The notes beneath the pieces are model-generated. The model saw only the letters and a program-made list of their open reading frames with translations. It searched no databases and was not told where the DNA came from. From Paracoccus salsus (GTDB taxonomy: Bacteria > Pseudomonadota > Alphaproteobacteria > Rhodobacterales > Rhodobacteraceae), in the NCBI RefSeq assembly GCF_021556615.1, contig NZ_JAKGGD010000007.1, positions 62,001 to 126,000 of the forward strand: DNA of 64,000 nt. Reading direction: 5' to 3'. Shown piece by piece: positions 8,585 through 17,574 of the stretch (positions are counted from its first letter, which is position 1; each line of letters opens with the position of its first letter). Position numbers and translations under genes: made by a program.

Positions 8585-9037
8585 TCAGTTGGCGGACGAA
8601 TCCTCGTCCGCCGCGCTCCATGCCTCGGAGAAGGCGCCCCACGCGTCCGAGAAGCCGGTCTTCAGCTCGTCCCAGGCGCTGCTCGCTCCGGATTCGAGCG
8701 CGCCGTAGCGCTCGCCCAGACGGTTGCGCGCCTGCCGCAGGTCACGCAGCCGTGCCTCGGCAGTCTTGCGCGCGGCCTCGGACATCTCTGCCCAGTTCTC
8801 GCGCAGGGCCTGCTCGCGCCGGTCAATCTCGGCGTCGAGACGATCAAGGGCCTCGCGCGCCTCGGCAAGCGCCTGCTCACGCTCCTGTTCGGAATAGGAT
8901 CCGATGGCGTCCATCGCTTCCGAGATCTCTGCGCGCACCTCGTCAGCCGTGGTCAGCGATTCGGCATCCTGCGCTGCGGCGGGCAGGGCAAGCAGGGCCG
9001 CAACGCCCGCAACGCGCAGGGTATCGAGAAAAGACAT
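8585..9037 (-). CDS. Exported coiled-coil protein of unknown function
   Basis: The product is 150 residues. A signal peptide (LRVAGVAALLALPAAAQ) is followed by one long charged helix at ~30-120, rich in Glu, Ala, Arg and Gln with heptad-like spacing (SYSEQEREQALAEAREALD). The C-terminal segment has repeated aromatic residues (WDELKTGFSDAWGAFSEAW), resembling the end of its neighbour at 9049-9336. It is therefore likely a periplasmic relative of the sll1863-type stress protein next door, eleven bases upstream in the same direction. Start chosen at 9037 because the signal peptide begins there. No enzymatic motif is visible. Confidence 0.7.
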   Translation of the reverse strand: MSFLDTLRVAGVAALLALPAAAQDAESLTTADEVRAEISEAMDAIGSYSEQEREQALAEAREALDRLDAEIDRREQALRENWAEMSEAARKTAEARLRDLRQARNRLGERYGALESGASSAWDELKTGFSDAWGAFSEAWSAADEDSSAN

Positions 9038-9048
9038 CCGCGCCGCTC

Positions 9049-9336
9049 TCACCTGAACCGTGACATCGCGCTTTCGAAGGCACCCGAGATGCTGTCCCAA
9101 GCCTTGTCGAAGCCCGACTTCATGTCGTTCCAGGCGTCATCGCTGGCTTCGCGGACCTCCTTCAGCTTTGCCTCGGCCTCGTCGCGCTGCTTGCGGGCTT
9201 CGTCCAGCTGGTTCTGGTACTCGATCTTCGCATCGGCCTCGGCCTCGCCGACCTTGGCCTTCATCTTTTCGATCTCTGCGTTCCACTCGTCGATGCGGGC
9301 CTTGGCCTTTTCGATATACGCACTCTTGTCAGACAT
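9049..9336 (-). CDS. sll1863-family stress-response-like coiled-coil protein
   Basis: The product is 95 residues, cytosolic, almost entirely helical and highly charged (YIEKAKARIDEWNAEIEKMK, then DARIEY-like and KQRDEAEAKLKEVREA segments). The C-terminus SDDAWNDMKSGFDKAWDSI is characteristic of the family named after Synechocystis sll1863; this assignment is from memory of the family pattern. Function is unknown; members are reported among stress-induced genes. The start at 9336 has a very strong ribosome site (aggagg, seven bases upstream). The gene is divergent from the cupin gene and probably co-transcribed with the exported coiled-coil gene downstream. Confidence 0.75.
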   Translation of the reverse strand: MSDKSAYIEKAKARIDEWNAEIEKMKAKVGEAEADAKIEYQNQLDEARKQRDEAEAKLKEVREASDDAWNDMKSGFDKAWDSISGAFESAMSRFR

Positions 9337-9461
9337 CGTGGTTCCTCCTGGAATACTGAACGGACGCGAATCCGCCACCCCAACGATAGCGGATTGCTCG
9401 GGCCAAGGATACATGCGACCTTCTGAATGGCAACCATGACCATGATTGAAGGGATTCCGCC

Positions 9462-9839
9462 ATGTCCGAAGCCGAAAAACTGACGCTGCATATCGTCGAC
9501 CTTGCCCGCGGGAATGACGAATTCCGCAAGGTCCTGTGGACCGGCGACAAGACGCAGCTTGTCCTGATGGCGATCCCCGAGGGCGGCGAAATCGGCGGCG
9601 AGGTGCATGAGGGACATGACCAGTTGCTGTATTTCGTGGCCGGGTCCGGCGTGGCCAGGATCGGGGATGTGGAAACCGACATCTCGGACGGCGATGTCAG
9701 CATCGTGCCGTCGGGCAAGTTCCACAATTTCCGCAATACCGGGTCGGGCATGCTGAAGCTTTTCACCACCTACAGCCCGCCCGAACATGAACCGGGCACC
9801 GAGCACGCCACCAAGGCCCAGGCGGATGCGGACGAGTAA
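9462..9839 (+). CDS. Cupin-domain protein
   Basis: The product is 125 residues forming one small beta-barrel. Cupin motif 1 is seen as GGEIGGEVHEGHDQLLYFVAGSG, where His-Glu-His could bind metal. Motif 2 is seen as GDVSIVPSGKFHNFRNTG, which supplies the last His. The C-terminus is loose and charged. Such stand-alone cupins are often annotated as mannose-6-phosphate-isomerase-like but their reactions are unknown. Four bases separate its stop from the flavoprotein gene, so the two are almost certainly co-transcribed. Confidence 0.85.
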   Translation: MSEAEKLTLHIVDLARGNDEFRKVLWTGDKTQLVLMAIPEGGEIGGEVHEGHDQLLYFVAGSGVARIGDVETDISDGDVSIVPSGKFHNFRNTGSGMLKLFTTYSPPEHEPGTEHATKAQADADE

Positions 9840-9843
9840 GCCC

Positions 9844-11256
9844 ATGAGGGTCGATACCGTGATCGTGGGCGCTGGCAGCGCGGGGCTTTCGGCCCTGCGC
9901 GAGGTTCGGCGCTATACCGACGACTTCCTGCTGGTCAACGACGGCCATTGGGGCACCACCTGTGCCGCCGTCGGCTGCATGCCCTCCAAGGCGCTGATCG
10001 AGGCTGCGAATGCGTTCCACCGGCGCGACGCGTTCGAGGAATTCGGCATCCGTGGCGCCGACGGCCTGCGCGCGGACATCCCGGCGGTGCTGGCGCGGGT
10101 TCGCAGGATGCGCGACCAGTTCGTGAAGGGCCCTGAATCCGTGCCCGACAAGCTGGGCGAGCGCGCCATGTCCGGGCGTGCCCGGTTGCTTGGCCCCGGG
10201 CGCCTGACGGTCGACGGCAACGAGATCGAGGCGCGCGCGATCATTCTTGCGCCGGGCAGCCGGCCGGTGGTGCCGGGCCCGTGGCGTGATTTCGGCGACC
10301 GGGTCCTGACCACCGACACGCTGTTCGAACAGACCGACCTGCCGCGCCGCATCGCCGTGATCGGCATGGGTGCGATCGGGGTCGAGATCGCGCAGGCGCT
10401 GGCCCGGCTGGGGCTGGACGTGGCGGGGTTCGATGCGGTCGATGGCATCGCGGGGATCGACGACGCAAAGGTGCTGGCCGCGTTTCGCCCGCTGATCGAG
10501 GCCGAGGTCGCGCTGCATCTGGGTGCGCCGGCCGAACTGCACGAGGCGGGCGGCGCGATTCGCGTGACCGGTGCGGGCGGATCGTTCGAGGCCGACGCGG
10601 TCCTGGCGGCCGTCGGGCGAAGACCGAATACCGACCAGCTTGGGCTGGACACTCTGGGTGTGCCGCTCGACGACAGGGGCATGCCCGAAATCGACCCCTC
10701 CACGCTGCGCATCGGCGATCTGCCGATCTTTCTGGCGGGCGACGCGAACGGCTATCGGGCGCTGTTGCACGAGGCCGCCGACGAAGGCCACATCGCCGGC
10801 CGCATGGCCGACCCGGATGCCGCCGGCGACGGTCTGTGCCGTCGGACACCCCTGTCGATCGTGTTCTCCTCTCCGCAGGTCGCACGGGTCGGTCAGCCAC
10901 TGTCCGATCTGAAGGACATGGACATCGCCACGGGCAGCTTCGACTTTTCGGGGCAGGCGCGGGCGCGCATGGCGCAGGCGAATGCCGGCGTTCTGCGCAT
11001 CCATGCCGCGCGCGATACCGGAACGTTGTTGGGCGCCGAGATGTGCGTGCCGGGGGGCGAGCACCTGGCGCATCTGCTGGCCCTTGCGATCGAGCGCGGG
11101 TTGAGCGCGGCCGACATGCTGGCGATGCCGTTCTACCACCCCGTCCTGGAAGAGGGTCTGCGCAGCGCCCTGCGCGACCTGTCGAGCGAGGTTTCAGACG
11201 CAGGCGGATCCGACTTGTCGAACTGCAAGGCGATCGGGCATGATGGACTGGACTGA
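9844..11256 (+). CDS. Dihydrolipoamide dehydrogenase-like FAD/NAD(P) disulfide oxidoreductase
   Basis: The product is 470 residues, family class I pyridine nucleotide-disulfide oxidoreductase. The N-terminal FAD site is [16 protein letters not shown]. The redox-active cysteine pair is in GTTCAAVGCMPSK at ~40-50. The NAD(P) site is IAVIGMGAIGVEIAQAL, and the second FAD motif is LPIFLAGDANG. The dimerisation domain ends with FYHPVLEEGL, in which His and Glu form the catalytic dyad partner. It therefore has all catalytic features of a functional enzyme. There is no adjacent E2/E3 complex, so a pyruvate dehydrogenase role is not supported; thiol or quinone reduction is possible. The start at 9844 leaves four bases after the cupin stop. 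Confidence 0.85.
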   Translation: MRVDTVIVGAGSAGLSALREVRRYTDDFLLVNDGHWGTTCAAVGCMPSKALIEAANAFHRRDAFEEFGIRGADGLRADIPAVLARVRRMRDQFVKGPESVPDKLGERAMSGRARLLGPGRLTVDGNEIEARAIILAPGSRPVVPGPWRDFGDRVLTTDTLFEQTDLPRRIAVIGMGAIGVEIAQALARLGLDVAGFDAVDGIAGIDDAKVLAAFRPLIEAEVALHLGAPAELHEAGGAIRVTGAGGSFEADAVLAAVGRRPNTDQLGLDTLGVPLDDRGMPEIDPSTLRIGDLPIFLAGDANGYRALLHEAADEGHIAGRMADPDAAGDGLCRRTPLSIVFSSPQVARVGQPLSDLKDMDIATGSFDFSGQARARMAQANAGVLRIHAARDTGTLLGAEMCVPGGEHLAHLLALAIERGLSAADMLAMPFYHPVLEEGLRSALRDLSSEVSDAGGSDLSNCKAIGHDGLD

Positions 11257-11277
11257 CGCCGGCCCTGACAGGCCGGC

Positions 11278-12564
11278 ATGACGGCCGCGATCATGGATGA
11301 CCTCGAGATCCTTCAGCGACTTGGGCTGGCGCTGGCCATAGGCCTGCTGTTCGGGCTGGAACGCGGATGGCATCAGCGCAAACTGTCCGAGGGCGACCGC
11401 ATCGCGGGCGTGCGGACCTTCGCGATTGCGGGTCTTCTGGGCGGGGTCGGTGGTTGGCTGGCATCGCTGACGCAACCCATCTTTCTTGCCGTGGCCTTTC
11501 TTGGCCTCTCGGGGCTGCTTGGGGTCAGCTACTGGATGCGCCTCAAGCAGGACGACGATGTCGGCCTGACCACCGAGATCGCCTTCCTGCTGGTCTTCTC
11601 GCTCGGGGCCGCGTCCGTGCTTGGCAACATGCCCGCGGCGGCGGCTGTCGCGGTGATCGCGGCGTTGCTGTTGTCGATGAAAAAGCGGCTGCACCTGTGG
11701 GTGGCGCGAATCGAACGGCTTGAACTGGAGGCCGTTCTGAAGCTTGCCCTCATCTCGGTCGTGATCCTGCCGCTTCTGCCGGATCAGGGCTATGGGCCCG
11801 GCGCGACCCTCAACCCCTATCAGGTCTGGTGGGCGGTCGTCGTTGTGGCGGGTCTGTCGTTCTTCGGTTATGCCGCCATCCGCCTGGGCGGTGCAAGCCT
11901 GGGCATCCTTGTGACAGGGCTGTTTGGCGGTCTTGCCTCTTCGACATCGACGACGCTGGCGCTGTCCCGCCTGGTGCGCGCGCAAGGCGCGCTGGCCCGG
12001 CCCGCGGCGGCGGGAGTCGTGATCGCGGGATCGGTCACGTTCCTGCGCATCCTGGTCCTGGTCGCGATCTTTCAGCCCGCGCTGATCGCGCCACTCTCCA
12101 TCCCGATGGGCGTGATGGCCGCTTCCGGCCTGGTCTCGGCCGGATTGATCTGGCTTCAGGCAAGAGGTGGCGAGGGGAGGCAGAGTGAACTTCATGGCAT
12201 TGCGAACCCGCTCGAGCTGACGACCGCGTTGCTGTTCGGGATATTGCTGGTCGTCGTGCTGTTGGCCGTCCACCACCTCAAGATCTGGATCGGAACCAGC
12301 GGTGTCTTTGCAGCCGCCGCGCTTTCGGGCATCACGGATGTCGATGCACTGACGATCTCGGTCTCGAAACTGGTCGGCGAAGATCTGACCGCCGCGAACG
12401 GCGCAACCGCGATCTTCATCGCGGCATCGGTCAACACGGCAGTCAAGGCGGGGATCGCGGTGGCGGTTGGCGGCCGGGCCATTGGCGTTCGCGTCGGTGT
12501 CGTCTATGCCGTGGTGATTGCTGCGGGGGCTCTCAGCCTCTGGTTTTTCGGCTGGAAGGGATGA
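11278..12564 (+). CDS. MgtC/SapB-type N-terminus with DUF4010 membrane protein
   Basis: The product is 428 residues with about twelve hydrophobic segments. The N-terminal ~140 residues match the MgtC/SapB module (LGLALAIGLLFGLERGW, GVRTFAIAGLLGG), and the rest matches DUF4010 (LFGGLASSTSTTLALSRL, LSGITDVDALTISVSKL). The function of this long architecture is unknown; short MgtC proteins help cells cope with low Mg2+. The ATG at 11278 follows the flavoprotein stop by 21 bases, with a second in-frame ATG at 11293. The repeated polar signatures SSTSTT and DVDALT inside membrane segments suggest a transport path, which is inference. Confidence 0.8.
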   Translation: MTAAIMDDLEILQRLGLALAIGLLFGLERGWHQRKLSEGDRIAGVRTFAIAGLLGGVGGWLASLTQPIFLAVAFLGLSGLLGVSYWMRLKQDDDVGLTTEIAFLLVFSLGAASVLGNMPAAAAVAVIAALLLSMKKRLHLWVARIERLELEAVLKLALISVVILPLLPDQGYGPGATLNPYQVWWAVVVVAGLSFFGYAAIRLGGASLGILVTGLFGGLASSTSTTLALSRLVRAQGALARPAAAGVVIAGSVTFLRILVLVAIFQPALIAPLSIPMGVMAASGLVSAGLIWLQARGGEGRQSELHGIANPLELTTALLFGILLVVVLLAVHHLKIWIGTSGVFAAAALSGITDVDALTISVSKLVGEDLTAANGATAIFIAASVNTAVKAGIAVAVGGRAIGVRVGVVYAVVIAAGALSLWFFGWKG

Positions 12565-12744
12565 AGGCATGTTGGCAGGCGGCCGGGTTGAAAAATCTTC
12601 GGGCCCGGAACCGAGGCGGCGCCTTGACGCTAAGCCGCCAGCGGCGCGGCCGTGCCGGGCGATGGATCGGCGGGTCGGGAATGTCGCAACGGCGATCGCT
12701 GCCCCGGCCCACATGCCGCGCGCGGCGTCCGAAGCGGATTGCCG

Positions 12745-14031
12745 ATGATCTCGCGTTTCGCCTGGTATCTCGGCGAGACCCTGAAGCTTTTGTGGGTCCG
12801 TGTCGTCGCCTTCGCCATCCTGGCTGTTGTTTCCGCCTTGCTTGCGCGCGTCATGGCGCCTTACCTGCCCGAGGATCTTGCGCTGCAGACCGGGTCCGAG
12901 GCCGTGTCGCAACTTCTGGGCATCCTGACATCCTCGATGCTGGCGGTGACGACCTTCTCGCTGTCGATCGCGGTCTCGGCCTTCGCCGCCGCCGCCCAGT
13001 CAGCCACGCCGCGCGCCACGGTCCTTCTGCAGCAGGACCGCACCACCCAGAACGTGCTCGCCACCTTCCTCGGCGCGTTCCTGTTCGGCCTGGTCGGCCT
13101 CATCGCCCTGCACGCCGAGTTCTACAACAGCTCGGGCAAGGTGGTCGTGTTCCTGTTCACCATCGTGGTGATCGGCCTCGTCGTCCTGGCGCTGATAGGC
13201 TGGATCGGACATCTGATGCAGTTCGGGCGCATGGGCGACACGCTCGACCGCGTCGAGCAGGCGGCCGCGGACGCCCTTGGAAAGCGTCTGGAGGATCCGT
13301 TCCTTGGCGCAAGGGCGCTGCTCGATGCGCCTGACGGCGCCGGCGCGACCGTCCTCGCCAACGATGCGGGCTACATCCAGCATGTGGACATGAACGCGTT
13401 GCAGGACTGCGCCGAAAGCCTCGAGGCCACGGTCATTCTGCGACATCTTCCCGGAGTTTTCGTCGCGCCGGGAACGCCGCTTCTCTCCGTAACCGCCGGA
13501 TCAGTCGACGACGACGCCACCGAGGTGCTGCGCCAGGCGATCAAGATCGGCGCGAACCGCAGCTTCAGCGAAGACCCGCGCTTTGGCCTCATCGTTCTGA
13601 CCGAGATTGCCTCGCGCGCGCTCTCTCCTGCGGTCAATGATCCGGGAACCGCGATCGACATCATCGGCCGACATGTCCGCATCCTGTCCCGATGGCATGC
13701 GCGCGAGGATGCCGAGGTCCGGTTCGACCGCGTCCTGGTGCCCCCGATCACGCCGCAGGACGCCATCGAGGATGCGTTCCGCCCGATTGCCCGCGACGGC
13801 GCCGCCCTGTCAGAGGTCCAGATCCGATTGCAGAAGGCACTGGCCGTGCTGTGCGTCGGCGGCCCGGACCCGCTTGCGTCGGCATGCATGTCCATGTCGC
13901 GCGAGGCGCTGGAGCGGCTGGATGCTGAATCCTTCGTCCGGGCCGAGCATGTCGCGATCCGGTCCGCCGCGCCATGCGTGCAGGGGCCGCCCGTGCCGGA
14001 CGCGGTGGGCCTCATCCCGTCGGCGGGCTAG
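12745..14031 (+). CDS. DUF2254 membrane protein
   Basis: The product is 428 residues. Four hydrophobic segments lie in the first ~155 residues (VVAFAILAVVSALLA, TSSMLAVTTFSLSIAVSAF, TFLGAFLFGLVGLIAL, FTIVVIGLVVLALIGW), followed by a large soluble domain. The DUF2254 pattern is recognised from ATPRATVLLQQDRTTQNVLATFLGAF and from SPAVNDPGTAIDIIGRHVRIL. Function is unknown. ATG 12745 is the first plausible start; the frame upstream of it is Arg/Pro-rich. The 180 bases before it hold no recognised element. Confidence 0.8.
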   Translation: MISRFAWYLGETLKLLWVRVVAFAILAVVSALLARVMAPYLPEDLALQTGSEAVSQLLGILTSSMLAVTTFSLSIAVSAFAAAAQSATPRATVLLQQDRTTQNVLATFLGAFLFGLVGLIALHAEFYNSSGKVVVFLFTIVVIGLVVLALIGWIGHLMQFGRMGDTLDRVEQAAADALGKRLEDPFLGARALLDAPDGAGATVLANDAGYIQHVDMNALQDCAESLEATVILRHLPGVFVAPGTPLLSVTAGSVDDDATEVLRQAIKIGANRSFSEDPRFGLIVLTEIASRALSPAVNDPGTAIDIIGRHVRILSRWHAREDAEVRFDRVLVPPITPQDAIEDAFRPIARDGAALSEVQIRLQKALAVLCVGGPDPLASACMSMSREALERLDAESFVRAEHVAIRSAAPCVQGPPVPDAVGLIPSAG

Positions 14032-14376
14032 ATCAGGCTTCGGCGCGCGTCCCGCACGATGCCGGAGGCGACGCCTATGCGTCAGCGCAAGGGCGCTGGC
14101 GCCTGCACGGCATGTTCGCCGATGAGACGGGAAACAGACCGGACGCCCCGCCACGCCATCCACCTTCGTCCGGCGAAAGCCATGACCGGAGCACGCGAAC
14201 GCTGCGCCATGCGGTGCCCGATTCAGGTGTGGCGACCAGATGGGCTGCGGGCTATCCGACAACAGGCCGGGCGGTCTTTGCGCGGCAGGTTTTCAGTCTG
14301 CGGATGGGCGGCAATCGGGGCTAGATGCTCATGCGGTCCAAATGCTTGGCGATCGGTTCCGACGGAGGATGAATTC
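14032..14376. other. Intergenic region before folD
   Basis: No gene is recognised in these 345 bases. Open frames exist on both strands but read as Arg/Pro/Cys-rich shadow sequence. The final part carries the folD ribosome site (gacggagg). No clear promoter stands out. Confidence 0.5.
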
Positions 14377-15345
14377 ATGATGCAACCAAACGGCCTAGGG
14401 ACAGATCCGCAGGCCGGAAACGCACCCGGGCTGGCGCAAATCATCGACGGCAAGGCCCATGCCGAGGGACTGCGCCGCGAGGTCCGCGACAAGGTCGCGA
14501 GGATGAAGGCCGTGCATGGTGTGACACCGGGGCTGGCTGTCGTGCTTGTCGGCAACGACCCCGCCTCCGAAGTTTATGTCCGCTCCAAGGCCAGGCAGGC
14601 GATCGATGCGGGAATGCGCTCGCTGGAGTTCCGTTTGCCCGAGGATGCACACGCCGATGAACTGCTGGCGCTGATCGAAAGGCTGAACGGCGATACCGAG
14701 GTGCACGGCATCCTTGTCCAGCTTCCGCTACCACCGCATCTTCGCCCGACCCTGGTCATCAACGCCATCGATCCGATGAAGGATGTCGACGGCTTCCACA
14801 TCTCGAATGTCGGAATGGTCGGCACCGGGCAGGACGCGATCGTGCCCTGTACGCCGCTTGGCTGCATGATGATGCTGCGTCACCTGCATCCCGACCTGCG
14901 CGGCAAGACGGCGCTGGTCATCGGCCATTCCAATGTCGTGGGCAAGCCGATGGCTCGGCTGTTGCTGAACGCGGACTGCACGGTGATGATCGCGCACAAA
15001 TCGTCGACCGACATCCCCACGCTTGCACGGCTTGCCGACATCGTGGTGGTCGCTGTCGGCGTTCCGGGCCTGGTGAAGGCCGACTGGATCAAGCCCGGCG
15101 CGACGGTCATCGATGTGGGCATCTCGCGGGTGCCCGCGCCCGGGAACGGGGTGCAGGAAGACGGAAGCGTCAGGACCCGGATCGTCGGCGACGTCGATTT
15201 CGAGAATGTCCGCCACGTCGCCGGTGCGATCACCCCGGTACCGGGCGGGGTGGGCCCGATGACAATCGCCTGCCTCCTGGCCAACACCCTGTCGGCCTGC
15301 TGCCATCTGCACGGCATCGCCGATGCGTCTCTCCAGTTCGAATGA
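14377..15345 (+). CDS. folD: Bifunctional 5,10-methylene-THF dehydrogenase / methenyl-THF cyclohydrolase
   Basis: The product is 322 residues; the usual length is ~290-300, the extra being ~20 poorly conserved N-terminal residues. FolD interconverts methylene-THF and formyl-THF with NADP in the cytosol. Visible signatures are YVRSKARQA with catalytic Tyr and Lys, [23 protein letters not shown], and the NADP fold [14 protein letters not shown], ending in [15 protein letters not shown]. The start at 14377 is preceded by ggagg eight bases upstream; a second ATG follows at once. PurU lies 17 bases downstream, and together they turn methylene-THF into formate plus THF. Confidence 0.97.
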   Translation: MMQPNGLGTDPQAGNAPGLAQIIDGKAHAEGLRREVRDKVARMKAVHGVTPGLAVVLVGNDPASEVYVRSKARQAIDAGMRSLEFRLPEDAHADELLALIERLNGDTEVHGILVQLPLPPHLRPTLVINAIDPMKDVDGFHISNVGMVGTGQDAIVPCTPLGCMMMLRHLHPDLRGKTALVIGHSNVVGKPMARLLLNADCTVMIAHKSSTDIPTLARLADIVVVAVGVPGLVKADWIKPGATVIDVGISRVPAPGNGVQEDGSVRTRIVGDVDFENVRHVAGAITPVPGGVGPMTIACLLANTLSACCHLHGIADASLQFE

Positions 15346-15362
15346 GAAGGATATCACAAGAG

Positions 15363-16247
15363 ATGAGCAAGTTTGTTCTCACCGTGCAGTGCAAGTCGGT
15401 CCGCGGGGTCGTGGCCGCCATCGCCGGCTACCTCGCCGAACACGGCTGCAACATCACCGACGCCGCCCAGTTCGACGATGTCGACACCGGCCGCTTCTTT
15501 TCCCGCTTGAGCTTCATCAGCGAAGAGGGTCGGACGCTCGAGGAGCTGCGCAGGGAATTCGCCGATGTTGCCGAGCCCTTCGGGATGGACTTCGCCTTTC
15601 ATGACGAGGCCGAGAAGACCAAGGTGGTGATCATGGTCTCGCGCTTTGGCCACTGTCTGAACGATCTGCTGTATCGCTGGAAGATCGGGGCGCTGCCGAT
15701 CGACATCGTGGCGGTGATTTCCAACCACAATGACTACCAGAAGGTCGTGGTGAACCATGACATTCCGTTCTACAGGATCAAGGTGACCAAGCAGAACAAG
15801 CCCGAGGCCGAAGCGGCAATCATGGCCGTGGTCGAGGAAACGGGCGCGGAACTGATCGTTCTGGCGCGCTACATGCAGATCCTCAGCGACCAGATGTGCC
15901 AGAAGATGTCCGGCCGGATCATCAACATCCACCATTCCTTCCTGCCCAGCTTCAAGGGCGCCAATCCCTACAAGCAGGCCTATGAGCGCGGGGTCAAGCT
16001 GATCGGCGCGACGTCGCATTATGTCACGGCCGATCTGGACGAGGGGCCGATCATCGAACAGGACACCGTCCGGGTGACGCATGCCCAGTCCTCGGAAGAC
16101 TACGTGTCGCTGGGGCGCGATGTCGAAAGCCAGGTGCTGTCCCGCGCGATCCATGCCCATATCCATCACCGGGCCTTTCTCAACGGCAACAAGACCGTGG
16201 TGTTCCCGTCGTCGCCAGGCTCGCATGCCTCCGAGCGGATGGGGTAG
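15363..16247 (+). CDS. purU: Formyltetrahydrofolate deformylase
   Basis: The product is 294 residues, the normal PurU length. It hydrolyses 10-formyl-THF to formate and THF. An N-terminal ACT domain spans ~1-85 (KFVLTVQCKSVRGVVAAIAG). The formyltransferase-fold domain follows, with ISNHNDY, IVLARYMQIL, and the NIHHSFLPSFKGANPY block carrying the catalytic His; ATSHYVTADLDEGPIIEQD carries the conserved Asp. It is in an operon with folD and, originally, an aminomethyltransferase whose remains lie downstream. In Rhodobacteraceae this pairing suits release of one-carbon units during methyl-group catabolism. Confidence 0.97.
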   Translation: MSKFVLTVQCKSVRGVVAAIAGYLAEHGCNITDAAQFDDVDTGRFFSRLSFISEEGRTLEELRREFADVAEPFGMDFAFHDEAEKTKVVIMVSRFGHCLNDLLYRWKIGALPIDIVAVISNHNDYQKVVVNHDIPFYRIKVTKQNKPEAEAAIMAVVEETGAELIVLARYMQILSDQMCQKMSGRIINIHHSFLPSFKGANPYKQAYERGVKLIGATSHYVTADLDEGPIIEQDTVRVTHAQSSEDYVSLGRDVESQVLSRAIHAHIHHRAFLNGNKTVVFPSSPGSHASERMG

Positions 16248-16436
16248 CAGGCCGCGGCCCGGAGTTCCGGCGCCAGCCGGGGCACGGGTCCAGCCGCCTG
16301 CCGGGGATCGCGGCGCGCCGACGCCGCAAGCGGCCGTCATCCCGTCGGCGTGCTGACGATGTCCCGGCCGCAGTGATTGCCCTCGCCACGGCTTGTTTTC
16401 CGGCTGGCCGGGCGAGGGCCGGCGCATGACGAGGGC

Positions 16437-16733
16437 GTTGCCCGCAAGCCGGTGGGGCTGGTCATCGAGGGGGTGCCGCGGAATGGCCCGAACACGTCCT
16501 GCTGGCCGATCGGGAAGGACGGCAAGACCATCGGCAAGGTCACATCCGCGGTGTATTCGCCGCGCCGGAAGCAGAACATCGCCCTGGCGATGGTGGCGGC
16601 GGAGCATGCCGAGCTGGGCCTGGAGGTTGACGTCGTCAACAGGACCGGGCTTGTCAACGAACCCGGAACGGAACGCGCGATCATCGTCGAGCGGCCGTTT
16701 CACGATCCGGGGAAGACGATCGCCGCCTCCTGA
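16437..16733 (+). pseudogene. C-terminal remnant of a GcvT/DmdA-type aminomethyltransferase
   Basis: About 98 codons encode the C-terminal beta-barrel of the glycine-cleavage T-protein/DMSP demethylase family. Recognisable pieces are RKPVGLVIEG, GPNTSCWPIGKDGKTIGKVT, SAVYSPRRKQNIALAMV, EHAELGLEV and ERPFHDPGKTIAAS. The folate-binding N-terminal ~270 residues are missing, and sequence upstream to the purU stop has no homology I can see. With no start and no active domain it is a deletion relic. It follows folD-purU directly, so the intact ancestor would have fed methylene- or methyl-THF to them. Whether it acted on DMSP, dimethylglycine or glycine cannot be decided. Confidence 0.8.
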
Positions 16734-16860
16734 TCCTCACGCCCCAGAGAGGGACCCCAAGACAGGTCCGAACGTTCCATCCGGCTGCACTGGCAGCGCA
16801 GCGCGCCTGATCTCAAGCCAGGCAAGGTCTCGAACGATGGCAGGGCGGCACGGGGACGGT

Positions 16861-17574
16861 TCAGCCGGTGGCATCCGCATAGCGGATGATGTCGTCAAGC
16901 ACCAGGCGTCCGTACGCTTCGTTCGCGTGATGATCATCCGCCGGATCAGGGTGATCGTATTTCAGGGCTGTCGTGCCCTGCGGCAGGATCGTCGCGGCCG
17001 GTTGCGCCACCACATCGACACCCGCTGCTGCCAGTTCCTGCCTGACAGTCTGGCGATAGACCGTGTCGACATAAAGGCACACGTCCAGCCTTTTGGCCGT
17101 GAGATAGCTGGCATTGGCAAAGAAACGCGGCGCCTCCACGACCGCAAGGGCCGGCCAGATCAGCGCGAGGTCCCGAACAAGATTGACAGCATGGATGCTG
17201 TCCCGCTCGATCATCTTGGCGATGACCTGATCGGACAGGGCCAGCTCTTCTGTGGCAAGATGCCAGGGTGCATGCGTGTGCCAGGAATAGTCGCGCAGAA
17301 TTCGCGAGGTATTCAAGGGAAGCGAAACCACGACAATCGCATCCGGGTCGATCGCCGCGATCGTTTTCTGCGAGAATTCCCGGTTGCGCCACAATTCCGG
17401 GGTTGTTGTCACGCTTCCCGCATCTGCGTTGAAAACATGGCATGGAACCCGAACACCCGAGCCTTTGCCCAACGGCCAGAAAGCAAACCGCTCTTTCCCC
17501 GTTTCGGAGAGGGTTTCCCACCCCCGGCGTATCGCACCAAGGTGCGAATCACCGGTGAGAATTATTGTCTTCAT
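16861..17574 (-). CDS. SGNH-hydrolase-fold protein of unknown function
   Basis: The product is 237 residues without signal peptide. The N-terminus TIILTGDSHLGAI is a block-I GDS-type motif whose Ser would be the nucleophile. Near the C-terminus DDHHANEAYGRLVLDDI fits block V, with Asp and His completing a triad. The middle has AIDPDAIVVVSLPLN. The substrate is unknown; SGNH proteins are esterases, lipases or O-acyltransferase partners. The start at 17574 has a purine-rich gggggtaggg site and overlaps the upstream GSCFA gene by 26 bases, so translation is probably coupled. Base composition is visibly less GC-rich than the flanking housekeeping genes, suggesting transfer. Confidence 0.7.
   Translation of the reverse strand: MKTIILTGDSHLGAIRRGWETLSETGKERFAFWPLGKGSGVRVPCHVFNADAGSVTTTPELWRNREFSQKTIAAIDPDAIVVVSLPLNTSRILRDYSWHTHAPWHLATEELALSDQVIAKMIERDSIHAVNLVRDLALIWPALAVVEAPRFFANASYLTAKRLDVCLYVDTVYRQTVRQELAAAGVDVVAQPAATILPQGTTALKYDHPDPADDHHANEAYGRLVLDDIIRYADATG

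Noticed and set aside
9763..11139. 458-codon minus-strand open frame opposite the flavoprotein
   Set aside because: The plus strand encodes all cofactor motifs of the disulfide oxidoreductase; the antisense is His/Arg/Gln-rich without motifs.
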